From contig DASTYE010000010.1 of assembly GCA_035765135.1 (NCBI GenBank), positions 37,187 through 101,186 on the forward strand: 64,000 nucleotides of DNA, read 5' to 3'. The stretch is from JAICNG01 sp035765135. GTDB taxonomy: Bacteria; Gemmatimonadota; Gemmatimonadetes; Gemmatimonadales; Gemmatimonadaceae. Under the pieces are notes generated by a model. That model saw only the letters and a program-made list of their open reading frames with translations. It did no database searches and was not told the origin of the DNA. Below, one piece after another: positions 34,947 to 42,732 of the stretch. The translations under genes and the position numbers were made by a program. The stretch's first letter is position 1; the number at the start of each line of letters is the position of its first letter.

Positions 34947-35232
34947 GACGTTTGACGCATCTGGTGACCCATTCGAGCCTAACGGCGAACACGACGGCGA
35001 CACCGATGCCCGTCTTGACGAGGACTTCCCGTTAGGGGATGGCACGGCCGAGACCGAAGCCACGGTGGACTGCCCCTACTGCGCTGCCGCGGTGGTGATC
35101 GCGATCGACCCCGGCGGCGGTTCGGTGCAGGAGTACATCGAGGACTGCGCGGTCTGCTGTCAGCCGTGGATCGTCTCGTTGACCTACCGCGACGGTCTGG
35201 CGAGCGTCACCGTGCGGCAACTCGACGGATAG
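34945..35232 (+). CDS. CPXCG-motif cysteine-rich protein
   Basis: A 95-residue protein: acidic N-terminal 35 residues, then VDCPYCAAAVVIAID and IEDCAVCCQPW, two CxxC knuckles of the CPXCG family (DUF6484-like, unknown function, probably zinc-binding). Start ATG 34945 shares the palindrome CATG with the divergent dehydrogenase start. No ribosome site is obvious, so translation could be leaderless. Confidence 0.82.
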   Translation: MTFDASGDPFEPNGEHDGDTDARLDEDFPLGDGTAETEATVDCPYCAAAVVIAIDPGGGSVQEYIEDCAVCCQPWIVSLTYRDGLASVTVRQLDG

Positions 35233-35651
35233 TCTTCCATCGCAGGCAGGATCATATCGGCCGGCCACGGGTGCCGCCAGTGATCTGTTATTTCCATTGG
35301 ACTGATTCTGGTTCGGACGGCGGGCAGGAAGCCGAAGATTGACGCAGAAGGCCGCAGAAGAACGGCGAAACGACACGGATACGGCGAACCGCAAAGGGCT
35401 TTTGGAACTGCAACGGCAAAATTCTGAGCAACGATCCGGCAGATCACCGTGGCCTTGACCCGATAGGTTTTCGCAAGGCTTTCGCAGTTTGGTGTTGAGT
35501 CCGTGCCGTTTTCGCCGTTCAAGATCCGTGGACCATCCGTAGAGCCGTTGCCGGTGACGTTTCTGCGGTCTTTCGGTCTGCCATCCCGGTTACAGAAGCA
35601 GACCACCAGGTCCCTCGCGGCGGTATCGACCAGGCCTTCCCGGAGATGCAC
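35233..35651. repeat. Non-coding gap with dispersed repeats (copies 2 and inverted)
   Basis: No gene. An inverted partial copy (35334-35380, GACGCAGAAGGCCGCAGAAG and on) and a direct copy (35500-35590) of the unit at 32333-32430 occupy it. Together they form an imperfect inverted repeat of about 250 bp. GGAG at 35641 serves the DUF1028 gene that follows. Confidence 0.6.
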
Positions 35652-36665
35652 ATGCGCGCATTCGTCTTTTCCGCTCTGGCGCTCACCACCGTCGCATGGT
35701 TCCCCGCAGACGCGCAGGAGTGGCGCCCGCTTCGCCCAGTAGCCACCTACTCGATCGTCGCGCGCGACTCCGCCACTGGAGAGATCGGGGTCGCCGTCCA
35801 ATCGCACTGGTTCTCGGTTGGCCCGCTGGTACCGTGGGCCGAAGCCGGTGTGGGCGCCGTGGCGACGCAGTCGTTCGTCGATCCGCGATATGGTCCGCTG
35901 GGTCTCGATCTCATGCGGCTGGGACGGTCCGCGCCCGAAGCCCTTCGCGCCCTCGTCAGCAGCGACGCCGATTCGGCGGTTCGGCAGGTGGCGATGATCG
36001 ACGCTCAGGGTCGCGTCGCGGCGTTTACCGGTGCGCGCGCCATTCGCGCCGCTGGCCACCACACGGGCAGGCAGTACTCGGTGCAGGCGAATCTCATGGA
36101 GAAGCCGAGCGTGTGGCCGGCAATGGCGCGCGCGTTCGAGAGTACGAAAGGGGATCTCGCCGAACGGTTGCTGGCGGCGCTGGAGGCCGCCGAACGTGAA
36201 GGAGGCGACATCCGAGGGCGGCAGTCAGCCGCGATCATCGTCGTTGGGCCGACGAGCACGGGTCGTCCCTGGGCCGATCGGCGCATCGACCTCCGGATCG
36301 AGGACCATCCGGCTCCGGTCACGGAGCTGCGTCGTCTCGTCACAGTGGCGCGCGTCTACCAGAAGCTCAACGAGGGCGATGAGTGGGTGACGAAGAACGA
36401 CATGCCGCGCGCCGTCGAAGCGTACGGCGCCGCGACCAGCCTGCTCCCCGACGCAGCGACGAACGGCGAGGCGGTGTTCTGGACGGGAATCAGCCTGGCG
36501 AGCGCGAAGCGGGTGAACGAGGCCATCCCATACCTGCGCCGGGCCTACGGCGCCGATCGGCGGTGGGCCGAGCTGGTGACACGCCTCCCGGAGGCCGCGC
36601 TCCTACCTAACGACACGGCGCTCGTCAGGCGGCTCGTCGAGGAGATGAAGAAGCCCGCTCGCTGA
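35652..36665 (+). CDS. Exported DUF1028 protein
   Basis: A 337-residue protein with signal peptide MRAFVFSALALTTVAWFPAD. The DUF1028 domain (Ntn-hydrolase-like, unknown reaction) follows: TYSIVARDSATGEIGVAVQS, GAVATQSFVDPRYGPLGLDL, AAFTGARAIRAAGHHTG and YSVQANLMEKPSVWPAMARA. The last 100 residues resemble a TPR pair (AVEAYGAATSLLPDAATNGEA). ATG 35652 has GGAG 8-9 bases ahead; ATG 35646 would add two residues. Confidence 0.85.
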   Translation: MRAFVFSALALTTVAWFPADAQEWRPLRPVATYSIVARDSATGEIGVAVQSHWFSVGPLVPWAEAGVGAVATQSFVDPRYGPLGLDLMRLGRSAPEALRALVSSDADSAVRQVAMIDAQGRVAAFTGARAIRAAGHHTGRQYSVQANLMEKPSVWPAMARAFESTKGDLAERLLAALEAAEREGGDIRGRQSAAIIVVGPTSTGRPWADRRIDLRIEDHPAPVTELRRLVTVARVYQKLNEGDEWVTKNDMPRAVEAYGAATSLLPDAATNGEAVFWTGISLASAKRVNEAIPYLRRAYGADRRWAELVTRLPEAALLPNDTALVRRLVEEMKKPAR

Positions 36666-36666
36666 C

Positions 36667-36894
36667 CTATGCCGCGGGCGGCCGCGTATGGCCGAGCGCG
36701 ATCTCTCCGTCGACGTGAAGCTCGTGGAGCACGCCCGGAATGGTGAGCGTCGCGCGCACCGGCAGAGTCTCCGTTCCACGGAGCTTGCCGTTCGCGATCG
36801 CCGCCTCGACGGCCGTCTCGATCTCGCGTTGCGAGGTCACGCCGAAGCGCTTGAGGAACTTCCGCAGCTCGAGGTTGAAGACGTCAGGGTCCAC
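36667..36894 (-). CDS. DUF6494-like small protein
   Basis: A 75-residue protein: MDPDVFNLELRKFLKRFGVT, a helix SQREIETAVEAAIANGKL, then two strands. It matches the layout of the DUF6494 family, small proteins of unknown role. It is convergent with the DUF1028 gene, one base apart. Confidence 0.75.
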   Translation of the reverse strand: MDPDVFNLELRKFLKRFGVTSQREIETAVEAAIANGKLRGTETLPVRATLTIPGVLHELHVDGEIALGHTRPPAA

Positions 36895-36974
36895 GTTGCC
36901 TCCTTGGTGTGCGAGGCAATTTACGGTACCTGGCGCAGGGGGCTAGCTCGTGCGACCTCGAGCATCAGTCGTCG

Positions 36975-37136
36975 CTATTGCCGCGACTTCAGCGCATCAG
37001 CGCGCAGGAAGACGAGCCCGACCGCGAACCAAAGCGCGGCTCGTACCCAGTCGTGCGATCGAACCGCATCGAGAAGCGATATGCCGAAGAACAGCAGGAA
37101 GATGGTGACGTTCGTCCCGAATCTGAAATTACGCAT
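36975..37136 (-). CDS. Very small membrane protein (53 aa)
   Basis: ATG 37136 opens MRNFRFGTNVTIFLLFFGIS LLDAVRSHDW... and ends at TAG 36977-36975 after 53 residues. Two hydrophobic helices (residues about 10-22 and 33-45, ALWFAVGLVFLRAD) flank a polar turn. The pattern is protein-like, although short. It ends about 80 bp upstream of the DUF6494 gene on the same strand. Confidence 0.55.
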   Translation of the reverse strand: MRNFRFGTNVTIFLLFFGISLLDAVRSHDWVRAALWFAVGLVFLRADALKSRQ

Positions 37137-37379
37137 TCTCCCTCCCGGCGGCGGTGTACGCGGTGGGCCTCCGTCTCGCCCGTCACCGAAACCCTAGATC
37201 GCACCGCGAAGCGCGTCCATCAGGCAAACCCCGTCTTGCCGTAGGCAAACACCCGGCCGGTTGGTGTCACGCACTCTTCACCGACTGTTAATGGGGTCGT
37301 CAGGCGGGCGTAACCCGACCGACTTACCATCGGGGCCAGCGGTGCCTTTGGTGAATGGCCTTCGATCCGGGAGATCACC

Positions 37380-37535
37380 ATGCGCAAGACGTTCGCGAAG
37401 GTTCTGACGGTCGTCGCTGGCGCCGGTATCGTGTATTTCGCGTGGCAATGGTCGTCAGCGCCCCGCCGGACGGACGGGGCCCCGGTCGACACGATGTGCC
37501 TTGCGTCCCGTATCGGTTTGCCCTGCGCGCCCTGA
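37380..37535 (+). CDS. Very small single-helix protein (51 aa)
   Basis: ATG 37380 follows CGGGAGATCACC, a good ribosome site. It reads MRKTFAKVLTVVAGAGIVYF then AWQWSSAPRRTDGAPV and ends at TGA 37533-37535. One N-terminal helix suggests a signal anchor. No family is recognised. Confidence 0.45.
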   Translation: MRKTFAKVLTVVAGAGIVYFAWQWSSAPRRTDGAPVDTMCLASRIGLPCAP

Positions 37536-37546
37536 TACGAATGTAC

Positions 37547-37948
37547 TTACGGCGCGGGCTTCAACCTGGCCGTCATCTCGACCGGATTCACGTGGCACTC
37601 ATTCCGCGTCACGACCACATTGGCTCGGTGCCAATCGACGAATCCTGCCTTTCGGACGGTCAGGTCGTACGTGCCCACTCGCTCGCCCGCGGCGAGTAGC
37701 GTGCGGGAATCCAGATCTGGACGTTGCGCGGGGATGCTCGCGGTATCGGCGTAGCTACCGTCAACCGCGATGAGGGTCGCGCCTGACGCCGCGGGGGCGC
37801 CGGTCACCGAATCCTGAACCGCGACGTGGATTCCGGAAACGAATTGACCGGTGCAGATCGGCCCCGCGTTGTCGAGAACGTCGCATGAGATGAGCGCGAG
37901 GAGACCCGCGCCCAACACGGCGGCTGGAGAGCGTCGTGAAGTTGGCAT
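37547..37948 (-). CDS. Lipoprotein with carboxypeptidase-regulatory-like domain
   Basis: A 133-residue protein. Signal MPTSRRSPAAVLGAGLLALI ends at lipobox ISC (Cys22). The mature domain has VSGIHVAVQDSVTGAPAASG, TLIAVDGSYADT and GTYDLTVRKAGFVDW, a transthyretin-like beta-sandwich typical of the CarboxypepD_reg family. Function unknown. It ends 12 bp from the 51-residue gene, in convergent orientation. Confidence 0.68.
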   Translation of the reverse strand: MPTSRRSPAAVLGAGLLALISCDVLDNAGPICTGQFVSGIHVAVQDSVTGAPAASGATLIAVDGSYADTASIPAQRPDLDSRTLLAAGERVGTYDLTVRKAGFVDWHRANVVVTRNECHVNPVEMTARLKPAP

Positions 37949-37980
37949 CGACACAAGAGACTCCACGTGTGCTCGCCGTG

Positions 37981-39453
37981 TCACCGGGAAGATTGGTGCA
38001 CATTGGGTCCATTCCGCCCGTGTGGGGCACAACGTCCGGATTCTGCGGCGCGGACGATTCCCGCCGCCATGCCGCGAAACACCAACGCGTGCAGCGGTCG
38101 AAGGGCGGTCCAGTACGCTCGACCCCACCGGCCGTGCGGCTCGAACTCCGCGCGCTGGATGAGGAATGCGCCTTCGGCGTTACGCCTCGTGAGCACCTCG
38201 AACTCGAGCGTCGCCGTCCCGGGCACTTTCATCTCGGCGCGCAGTCGGAGTCGCTGCCCCGGCACGATTTCCTCCACGCGCCAAAAGTCGATGGGATCGC
38301 CGGCGACGACCGTTTGTGGATGGCGCCGTCCCCGGCGCATGCCCACCCCGCCCAGCATTCGGTCGATGGCTCCGCGCAAGCGCCACAGCCATTTCGCGTA
38401 GAACCAACCTGTCGTTCCGCCGATACGCTCGACCACCGCGAAGAGCTCGGCCGCTGATGCATTGGCCGGTACCATCCGGTCATCTCGCAGAGTGGCGCGC
38501 GTGGCGGCACCCTGCGTGACGCGTCCCGCAGCGCCCGTCCATCGAGAGGGGAGCGGACCCGCCTGATCTTCCGCGAGCGCGCGCTCGACGGATTGCCGGA
38601 AGCTCACGGCCTCCACGGGGATCCACGCGCGGATCCGATGGTCCGTCGTGACCACATCGTGGCGCAACCCCTCGACGAGCGGCCGTGCGATACTCATCGG
38701 CACGCTGGTCACCAGATTCAGCCAGTACGAGGAAAGGCGCGGCGTCAGCACGGGAACTGTAATGATGCGGACGCGCTTGCCGAGCGCGGCAGCGCATTCG
38801 CGTATCATGTCCTGGTAGGTGAGCACGTCCCCGCCGCCAATCTCCAGCACCTGGGCGATCGTGCGGGGCTCATCGAGGACTCCGACCAGGTAGTCGAGCA
38901 CCTGATCCAGCCCGATCGGCTCGCAGCGTGACCGGACCCACCGCGGGCAGATCATTACCGGGAGCTTTCGCGCGAGATCACGAATGATCTCGAAGGATGC
39001 GCTTCCCGCGCCGACGATGATCGCGGCGCGAAGCTCGGTCACCGGGACGGATCCCGCGCGGAGCACGTCCCCGACTTCCTGGCGGCTTGCGAGATGTGTC
39101 GAGAGTGACGCGGCGGACTGGCCGAGCCCGCCGAGGTAAATGATGCGGCGCACTCCGGCGGCAGCGCACGCGGCGGCGAAGTTGCCCGCGGCCTCGCGGT
39201 CACGCGCCGCGAAGTCGGGACCCATGCCCATCGAGTGGATCAGATAGTACGCGACATCCACACCGGCGAGAACGTTCGGCAAGCTTTCCGGCCGCAGAAC
39301 ATCCCCCGCAACGCACTCGGCGCCCGCGGCCGCGAGCGCGGTCAGGCGTCTGGGATCTCGCGCCAGTGCGCGAACCCGATACCCCTCGGCGAGAAGGCGC
39401 GCGGCGAGCCGTCCGCCGATGTACCCGGTTGCGCCCGAGACGAGAATCGTCAT
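37981..39453 (-). CDS. SDR oxidoreductase with C-terminal DUF2867
   Basis: A 490-residue protein. Residues 1-300 are an atypical SDR with ILVSGATGYIGGRLAARLLA, YYLIHSMG and RRIIYLGGLG; the C-terminal 150 residues (GWFYAKWLWRLRGAIDRMLG and LRLRAEMKVPGTATLEFEVL) are DUF2867. It starts three bases after the stop of the upstream B12-MerR gene, so it is its operon partner. In other bacteria such SDR genes are reported near LitR/CarH regulators; the reaction is unknown. Confidence 0.88.
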   Translation of the reverse strand: MTILVSGATGYIGGRLAARLLAEGYRVRALARDPRRLTALAAAGAECVAGDVLRPESLPNVLAGVDVAYYLIHSMGMGPDFAARDREAAGNFAAACAAAGVRRIIYLGGLGQSAASLSTHLASRQEVGDVLRAGSVPVTELRAAIIVGAGSASFEIIRDLARKLPVMICPRWVRSRCEPIGLDQVLDYLVGVLDEPRTIAQVLEIGGGDVLTYQDMIRECAAALGKRVRIITVPVLTPRLSSYWLNLVTSVPMSIARPLVEGLRHDVVTTDHRIRAWIPVEAVSFRQSVERALAEDQAGPLPSRWTGAAGRVTQGAATRATLRDDRMVPANASAAELFAVVERIGGTTGWFYAKWLWRLRGAIDRMLGGVGMRRGRRHPQTVVAGDPIDFWRVEEIVPGQRLRLRAEMKVPGTATLEFEVLTRRNAEGAFLIQRAEFEPHGRWGRAYWTALRPLHALVFRGMAAGIVRAAESGRCAPHGRNGPNVHQSSR

Positions 39454-39456
39454 TGC

Positions 39457-40413
39457 CTAACGCGGCGCGGTGCGCAGCCATCGATCGAGCGCCTCGAGAT
39501 CGGGCACGACCTCGATCCCGGGCTGACGCACGGCGGTGGGCGCGCCCGCCCCTCCGACGAGCAGCGGGATGCGGCGCGGGAGTTGTCGGCGCAGCGCGCG
39601 GACCGGAGCGGCGACGCGTCGACCTCGCGGTTGCACGCAGCTCACGGCCACCGCGGCGATCGGTGCCTCGCGCGCCAAGGCGGCAATTTCGGCAACCGGC
39701 GTGTCGACTCCGAGCACGAGCGTCCGCCATCCGGCGAGCGCGAACACGAGCGCCGACATTTGCAGTCCGAGGCCGTGCAGCTCGCCCGGAAGCGTCGCCA
39801 GGGCGACGATCGGGCCGGTTGCCCGACCATCGAGTGGAAGGCGCACCGCGCGAAGAAAATCGCCAAGCACCGAGGAGCCGAAGTGCTCGTGGCGTACGTC
39901 GAGCGCTCCCTCCGCCCATGCGTTGCCGATGGCGGTGAGAAAGGGCGCGGCTCGCTGTTCGAGAAACTCCAGCGGCCCGAGACGAGCCCAGTCCGCTTGA
40001 AAGGCATGCGTCAGTCGGTCGCTGTCGAACGCGTGCGTAGCGTCCAGCAGGTCCGCCAGCTCCGCGTGCCCCCCACGTGAGGGGGCCGGGGTCACGCGCC
40101 TAACGGCCCGAGGCTCGGCGAGTGTTTCCGGGAGCGCGTTCAACAGGGCCTCGAGCGCGACATCGGAGGCGGGGACGACTTCCGCGGCCCGGTGTCCGCG
40201 GGCCATGGCCTGCGCGATGCGACGCAATCGGGGCACGGTCGAGAGCGCATAGACGCGGTGGCCCGATGGCTTGCGGTCGGCGATCGGGAACCCATACCGC
40301 CGCTCCCATGTACGAATCGTGTCCACCGGAATGCCGGTGGCCGACGACAGGGCGCCGATGGAGAGCATCCCTTCATTCGCGGTTTCACCGCGCTCGCTGG
40401 TACGAGGGGTCAC
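39457..40413 (-). CDS. MerR-family regulator with B12-binding domain (CarH/LitR-like)
   Basis: About 318 residues. The N-terminal MerR HTH is LSIGALSSATGIPVDTIRTW ERRYGFP. The helical domain has Trp166 and the Glu176-His177 pair in W-x9-EH (AWAEGALDVRHEH), the cobalamin-photoreceptor signature. The Rossmann-like B12 domain has PGELHGLGLQM with candidate ligand His213 and LVLGVDTPVAEIAALA. CarH-type proteins bind adenosylcobalamin in the dark and release DNA in light. GTG 40413 has GGAGG about 10 bases ahead; ATG 40368 is also possible and starts directly at the HTH. Confidence 0.85.
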   Translation of the reverse strand: MTPRTSERGETANEGMLSIGALSSATGIPVDTIRTWERRYGFPIADRKPSGHRVYALSTVPRLRRIAQAMARGHRAAEVVPASDVALEALLNALPETLAEPRAVRRVTPAPSRGGHAELADLLDATHAFDSDRLTHAFQADWARLGPLEFLEQRAAPFLTAIGNAWAEGALDVRHEHFGSSVLGDFLRAVRLPLDGRATGPIVALATLPGELHGLGLQMSALVFALAGWRTLVLGVDTPVAEIAALAREAPIAAVAVSCVQPRGRRVAAPVRALRRQLPRRIPLLVGGAGAPTAVRQPGIEVVPDLEALDRWLRTAPR

Positions 40414-40513
40414 ACTGTCGCCTCCGTTCCCGGCATGATCTTGAACGGGTTCTGCGCGGCGAATGTTAGCGATAGCGCCCCCGTTGCGCCCACGGAGCTC
40501 GACGACCCGGGCA

Positions 40514-40541
40514 GCCAACCCCGGCGGGTGCCGGGGTTGGC
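40514..40541 (-). terminator. Strong hairpin after the DUF378 gene
   Basis: GCCAACCCCGGC (40514-40525) pairs perfectly with GCCGGGGTTGGC (40530-40541) around GGGT. It lies 16 bp past the DUF378 stop on the minus strand. No T-tract follows, so it may be a 3'-end stabilising hairpin rather than a full terminator. Confidence 0.65.
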
Positions 40542-40556
40542 CAACACGAGAACGCA

Positions 40557-40784
40557 CTATGCTTCAACGGCCTTGCGACCGTGGGCAGGCTTCCACGTCA
40601 GCATCTGATACACGGCCGAGAGGCCAACCAGGCCGTAGACGATAACGCCGAACAGGTTCTTGTTGCCGAATGCCCCGGCTCCGGTGATCGCCGCGACGAG
40701 ATCGAAGTCGACGAAGGCCACGAGGCCCCAGTTGAGTCCACCGACGACGAGCAGGATCGCGGTCAGAATGTCGAGCTGTTTCAC
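40557..40784 (-). CDS. DUF378 family membrane protein
   Basis: A 75-residue protein with two helices: MKQLDILTAILLVVGGLNWG and LVAFVDFDLVAAITG, then FGVIVYGLVGLSAVYQMLTW. This matches DUF378 (YuzA-like), small inner-membrane proteins of unknown role. It lies 18 bp downstream of the outer-membrane barrel gene and may share its transcript. Confidence 0.9.
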   Translation of the reverse strand: MKQLDILTAILLVVGGLNWGLVAFVDFDLVAAITGAGAFGNKNLFGVIVYGLVGLSAVYQMLTWKPAHGRKAVEA

Positions 40785-40802
40785 GGGAAGGTCTCCTCGA
40801 GG

Positions 40803-41354
40803 TTAGAAGTTGACGCGGAGGCCGGCGCTGAACGGCCAGACCCACGCGTTGGTGGTGGTGAGCTCGTCCTTCTTGCTGAACACGATGTCGCCCTGGGGCG
40901 AGAGGACGAGTGCGAACGACCGGTTGAAGTTGTAGGCGAGCTTCGCCCCGGCGTTGATCGCGAAATACGTGTAGGTTTTCGGAGCCCCTTCGACGTCGAA
41001 GCTCACGGCCCCGGCGCCGAGGTTCACGAGCGCTTCCCATCCGCGCTCGCGCGGCTCGGTCAGGGAGTAGCCGACCTTCGCCATGTAATGGAGGGTGTTG
41101 ATGTCGACGAGGCCGGTGCCCTTGTCCTCGTGCATGCCGTAATCGAACTCACCCATCAGCACCCAGCGGGGGCCCGATCGGAGGCCGAGCGTCACGCCGA
41201 CTGCCTCGCCGGATTTGGCGACGTCGGCGATGTCGAAGGTCGGCACGACCGATCCGCCGCGTCCTTCGAGAAAGAAGGAGGCGGGCTGTTGGGCGAAGGC
41301 GGGCGTCGCGATGGCGAGCGCGGCGACACTCGCCAGCGTGAGAAGGTGCTTCAT
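40803..41354 (-). CDS. Outer-membrane beta-barrel protein
   Basis: A 183-residue protein with signal peptide MKHLLTLASVAALAIATPAF A. It has alternating strands such as FLEGRGGSVVPTFDIADVAK, YFAINAGAKLAYNFNRSFAL and a C-terminal WVWPFSAGLRVNF ending in Phe, the outer-membrane insertion signal. About eight strands, as in OmpA/OmpW-like small barrels. It is divergent from tspO, sharing a 57-bp gap. Confidence 0.8.
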   Translation of the reverse strand: MKHLLTLASVAALAIATPAFAQQPASFFLEGRGGSVVPTFDIADVAKSGEAVGVTLGLRSGPRWVLMGEFDYGMHEDKGTGLVDINTLHYMAKVGYSLTEPRERGWEALVNLGAGAVSFDVEGAPKTYTYFAINAGAKLAYNFNRSFALVLSPQGDIVFSKKDELTTTNAWVWPFSAGLRVNF

Positions 41355-41411
41355 GATCTGCTCCTCTTTTGTGGGTTGACGGTGGCTCATGTTCCAGATA
41401 GTGCACAGAAT

Positions 41412-41945
41412 ATGAACAGGTATTGCCCAGAACGCAAGGGGGGCGAAAACCCCGCACCCAGAGACCGGCGTGCGAGGGCGGTCGGCTTGGCGGTCTGGCT
41501 CGCGATTACCCTCGCGGCCGGGGCGATCGGCGGTCTCGCCTCCCGTGAGGCCCCGAGCCTCTATGCGCAGCTCGACAAGCCTGCCTGGGCGCCACCCGCG
41601 TGGCTCTTCGGGCCGGTGTGGACGGCGCTTTATGTGATGATGGGAGTGGCCGCCTGGCTCATCTGGCGCGACCACGGTTGGGCGAGAGCGCGGACGGCGC
41701 TGCTGTTGTTCCTCGCTCAGCTTTCGTGCAACGCGCTCTGGACCTGGGTGTTCTTCGCCTGGCGCCGCGGCGGATTGGCGCTCGCCGAGATCGCGCTCCT
41801 GGTTCTGCTGGTCGTGGCGACGATCCTCGCGTTCGCGCGACTGCATCGAATCGCGGGAGCGCTCTTGCTCCCGTACCTCGCGTGGACGGCGTACGCAACC
41901 GCGCTGACCGCAGCGTTGTGGGCGCGAAACCCGGAGCTGTTATAG
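41412..41945 (+). CDS. tspO: TspO/MBR family tryptophan-rich sensory protein
   Basis: A 177-residue protein with five membrane helices. KPAWAPPAWLFGPVWTALYV is the family signature in helix 1-2, with WxxxG-style MMGVAAWLIW, then LLLFLAQLSCNALWTWVFFA and YLAWTAYATALTAALW. TspO binds tetrapyrroles and responds to light, oxygen and redox stress in photosynthetic bacteria. Its neighbour is the B12-binding MerR gene, which makes a light or tetrapyrrole link plausible. ATG 41412 adds about 20 polar residues before the first helix. Confidence 0.9.
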   Translation: MNRYCPERKGGENPAPRDRRARAVGLAVWLAITLAAGAIGGLASREAPSLYAQLDKPAWAPPAWLFGPVWTALYVMMGVAAWLIWRDHGWARARTALLLFLAQLSCNALWTWVFFAWRRGGLALAEIALLVLLVVATILAFARLHRIAGALLLPYLAWTAYATALTAALWARNPELL

Positions 41946-41967
41946 AGGGAAGAGCAGCCGGTAATCC

Positions 41968-42165
41968 GCATCCAGGTTCAAAGGGGGAACGGATGCCGCG
42001 AATGCGACGGGAGCGGCCGGATCGTTCCCGGCGCATTGATCCCTCTTCGCGCGACACAAGAACAACATGATGTTCGTAGGTGCGCGCGGAGGGTTCAATG
42101 CGGGAGGAGCTATTCGCCTGATCCGTCGCATTCGCGGCATCCGTTCGCCCCTTGAACCTGGATGC
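41968..42165. repeat. 198-bp MITE-like element with GxxExxY-element termini
   Basis: It begins GCATCCAGGTTCAAAGGGGG and ends, in reverse complement, GCATCCAGGTTCAAGGGGCG, with about 50 bp of terminal inverted repeat that matches the ends at 17299 and 17871. The centre (GATCGTTCCCGGCGCATTGA onward to GGTTCAATGC) resembles the centres of the 201-bp elements at 46658 and 46877. It has no open frame of note. Confidence 0.8.
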
Positions 42166-42196
42166 CCCGGCCCAACCACGGCGGCGCGGTGCTCGC

Positions 42197-42706
42197 CTAC
42201 ATCAGTCGCGAATCGTACGCCCAGTGCAATAGGGCCTGGCGCTGCCGCGGTCGACACCTCCAGTCGCCGCGAGCGCACGCGCTCTGGAGCTGCGCGACGT
42301 GACGCCGTACGGCGCGCCAACGACGGATCTGTCGCTCGTCGTCCGGTCCGCGGCGCCCCATGTAGTATCGACAATACCACTGGAACCATCCGCGCGGATC
42401 GTCGGGGTGAATCCAACCTTTTCGGCGCCAGACCGACAGCGGCTGCGAGGCGTTTACGCCAAAGAAGTTCAGACCCGGATCGTGACGGTCGTGGCAGAGC
42501 TTCGCGCTCGTGAACCAGCTCGCGGGAAATTCGGCGCGGCAGTCCGTCATGTACTTGCCGCCGAAAACACCGAGGTGGAGCATCTCCCTGGGGGTGAGAT
42601 CCGGACGGAAATCCGGAGCGAAGTTTCGGCCTGCCGGCTCCGTCAGCAGGTACGAGTAGCCGCGCTGCATCAAGTCATTGACGGTCACCAGGCGCGCCTT
42701 CGTCAT
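42197..42706 (-). CDS. Conserved-looking protein of unknown function
   Basis: A 169-residue protein, rich in aromatic residues: LMQRGYSYLLTEPAGRNFAP, LTPREMLHLGVFGGKYMTDC, FPASWFTSAKLCHD, and WFQWYCRYYMGRR. It has no signal and no membrane helix. No family is recognised, but the composition is strongly protein-like. It starts 26 bp after the M20 peptidase stop, same strand. Confidence 0.65.
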   Translation of the reverse strand: MTKARLVTVNDLMQRGYSYLLTEPAGRNFAPDFRPDLTPREMLHLGVFGGKYMTDCRAEFPASWFTSAKLCHDRHDPGLNFFGVNASQPLSVWRRKGWIHPDDPRGWFQWYCRYYMGRRGPDDERQIRRWRAVRRHVAQLQSACARGDWRCRPRQRQALLHWAYDSRLM

Positions 42707-42732
42707 GGAACGGCGGCGACGGGGAGCCAGCG

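Noticed and set aside
37137..37379. Possible c-di-GMP or cobalamin riboswitch (AGGCAAACCCC-like pieces)
   Set aside because: The conserved order of elements does not match either class on either strand.
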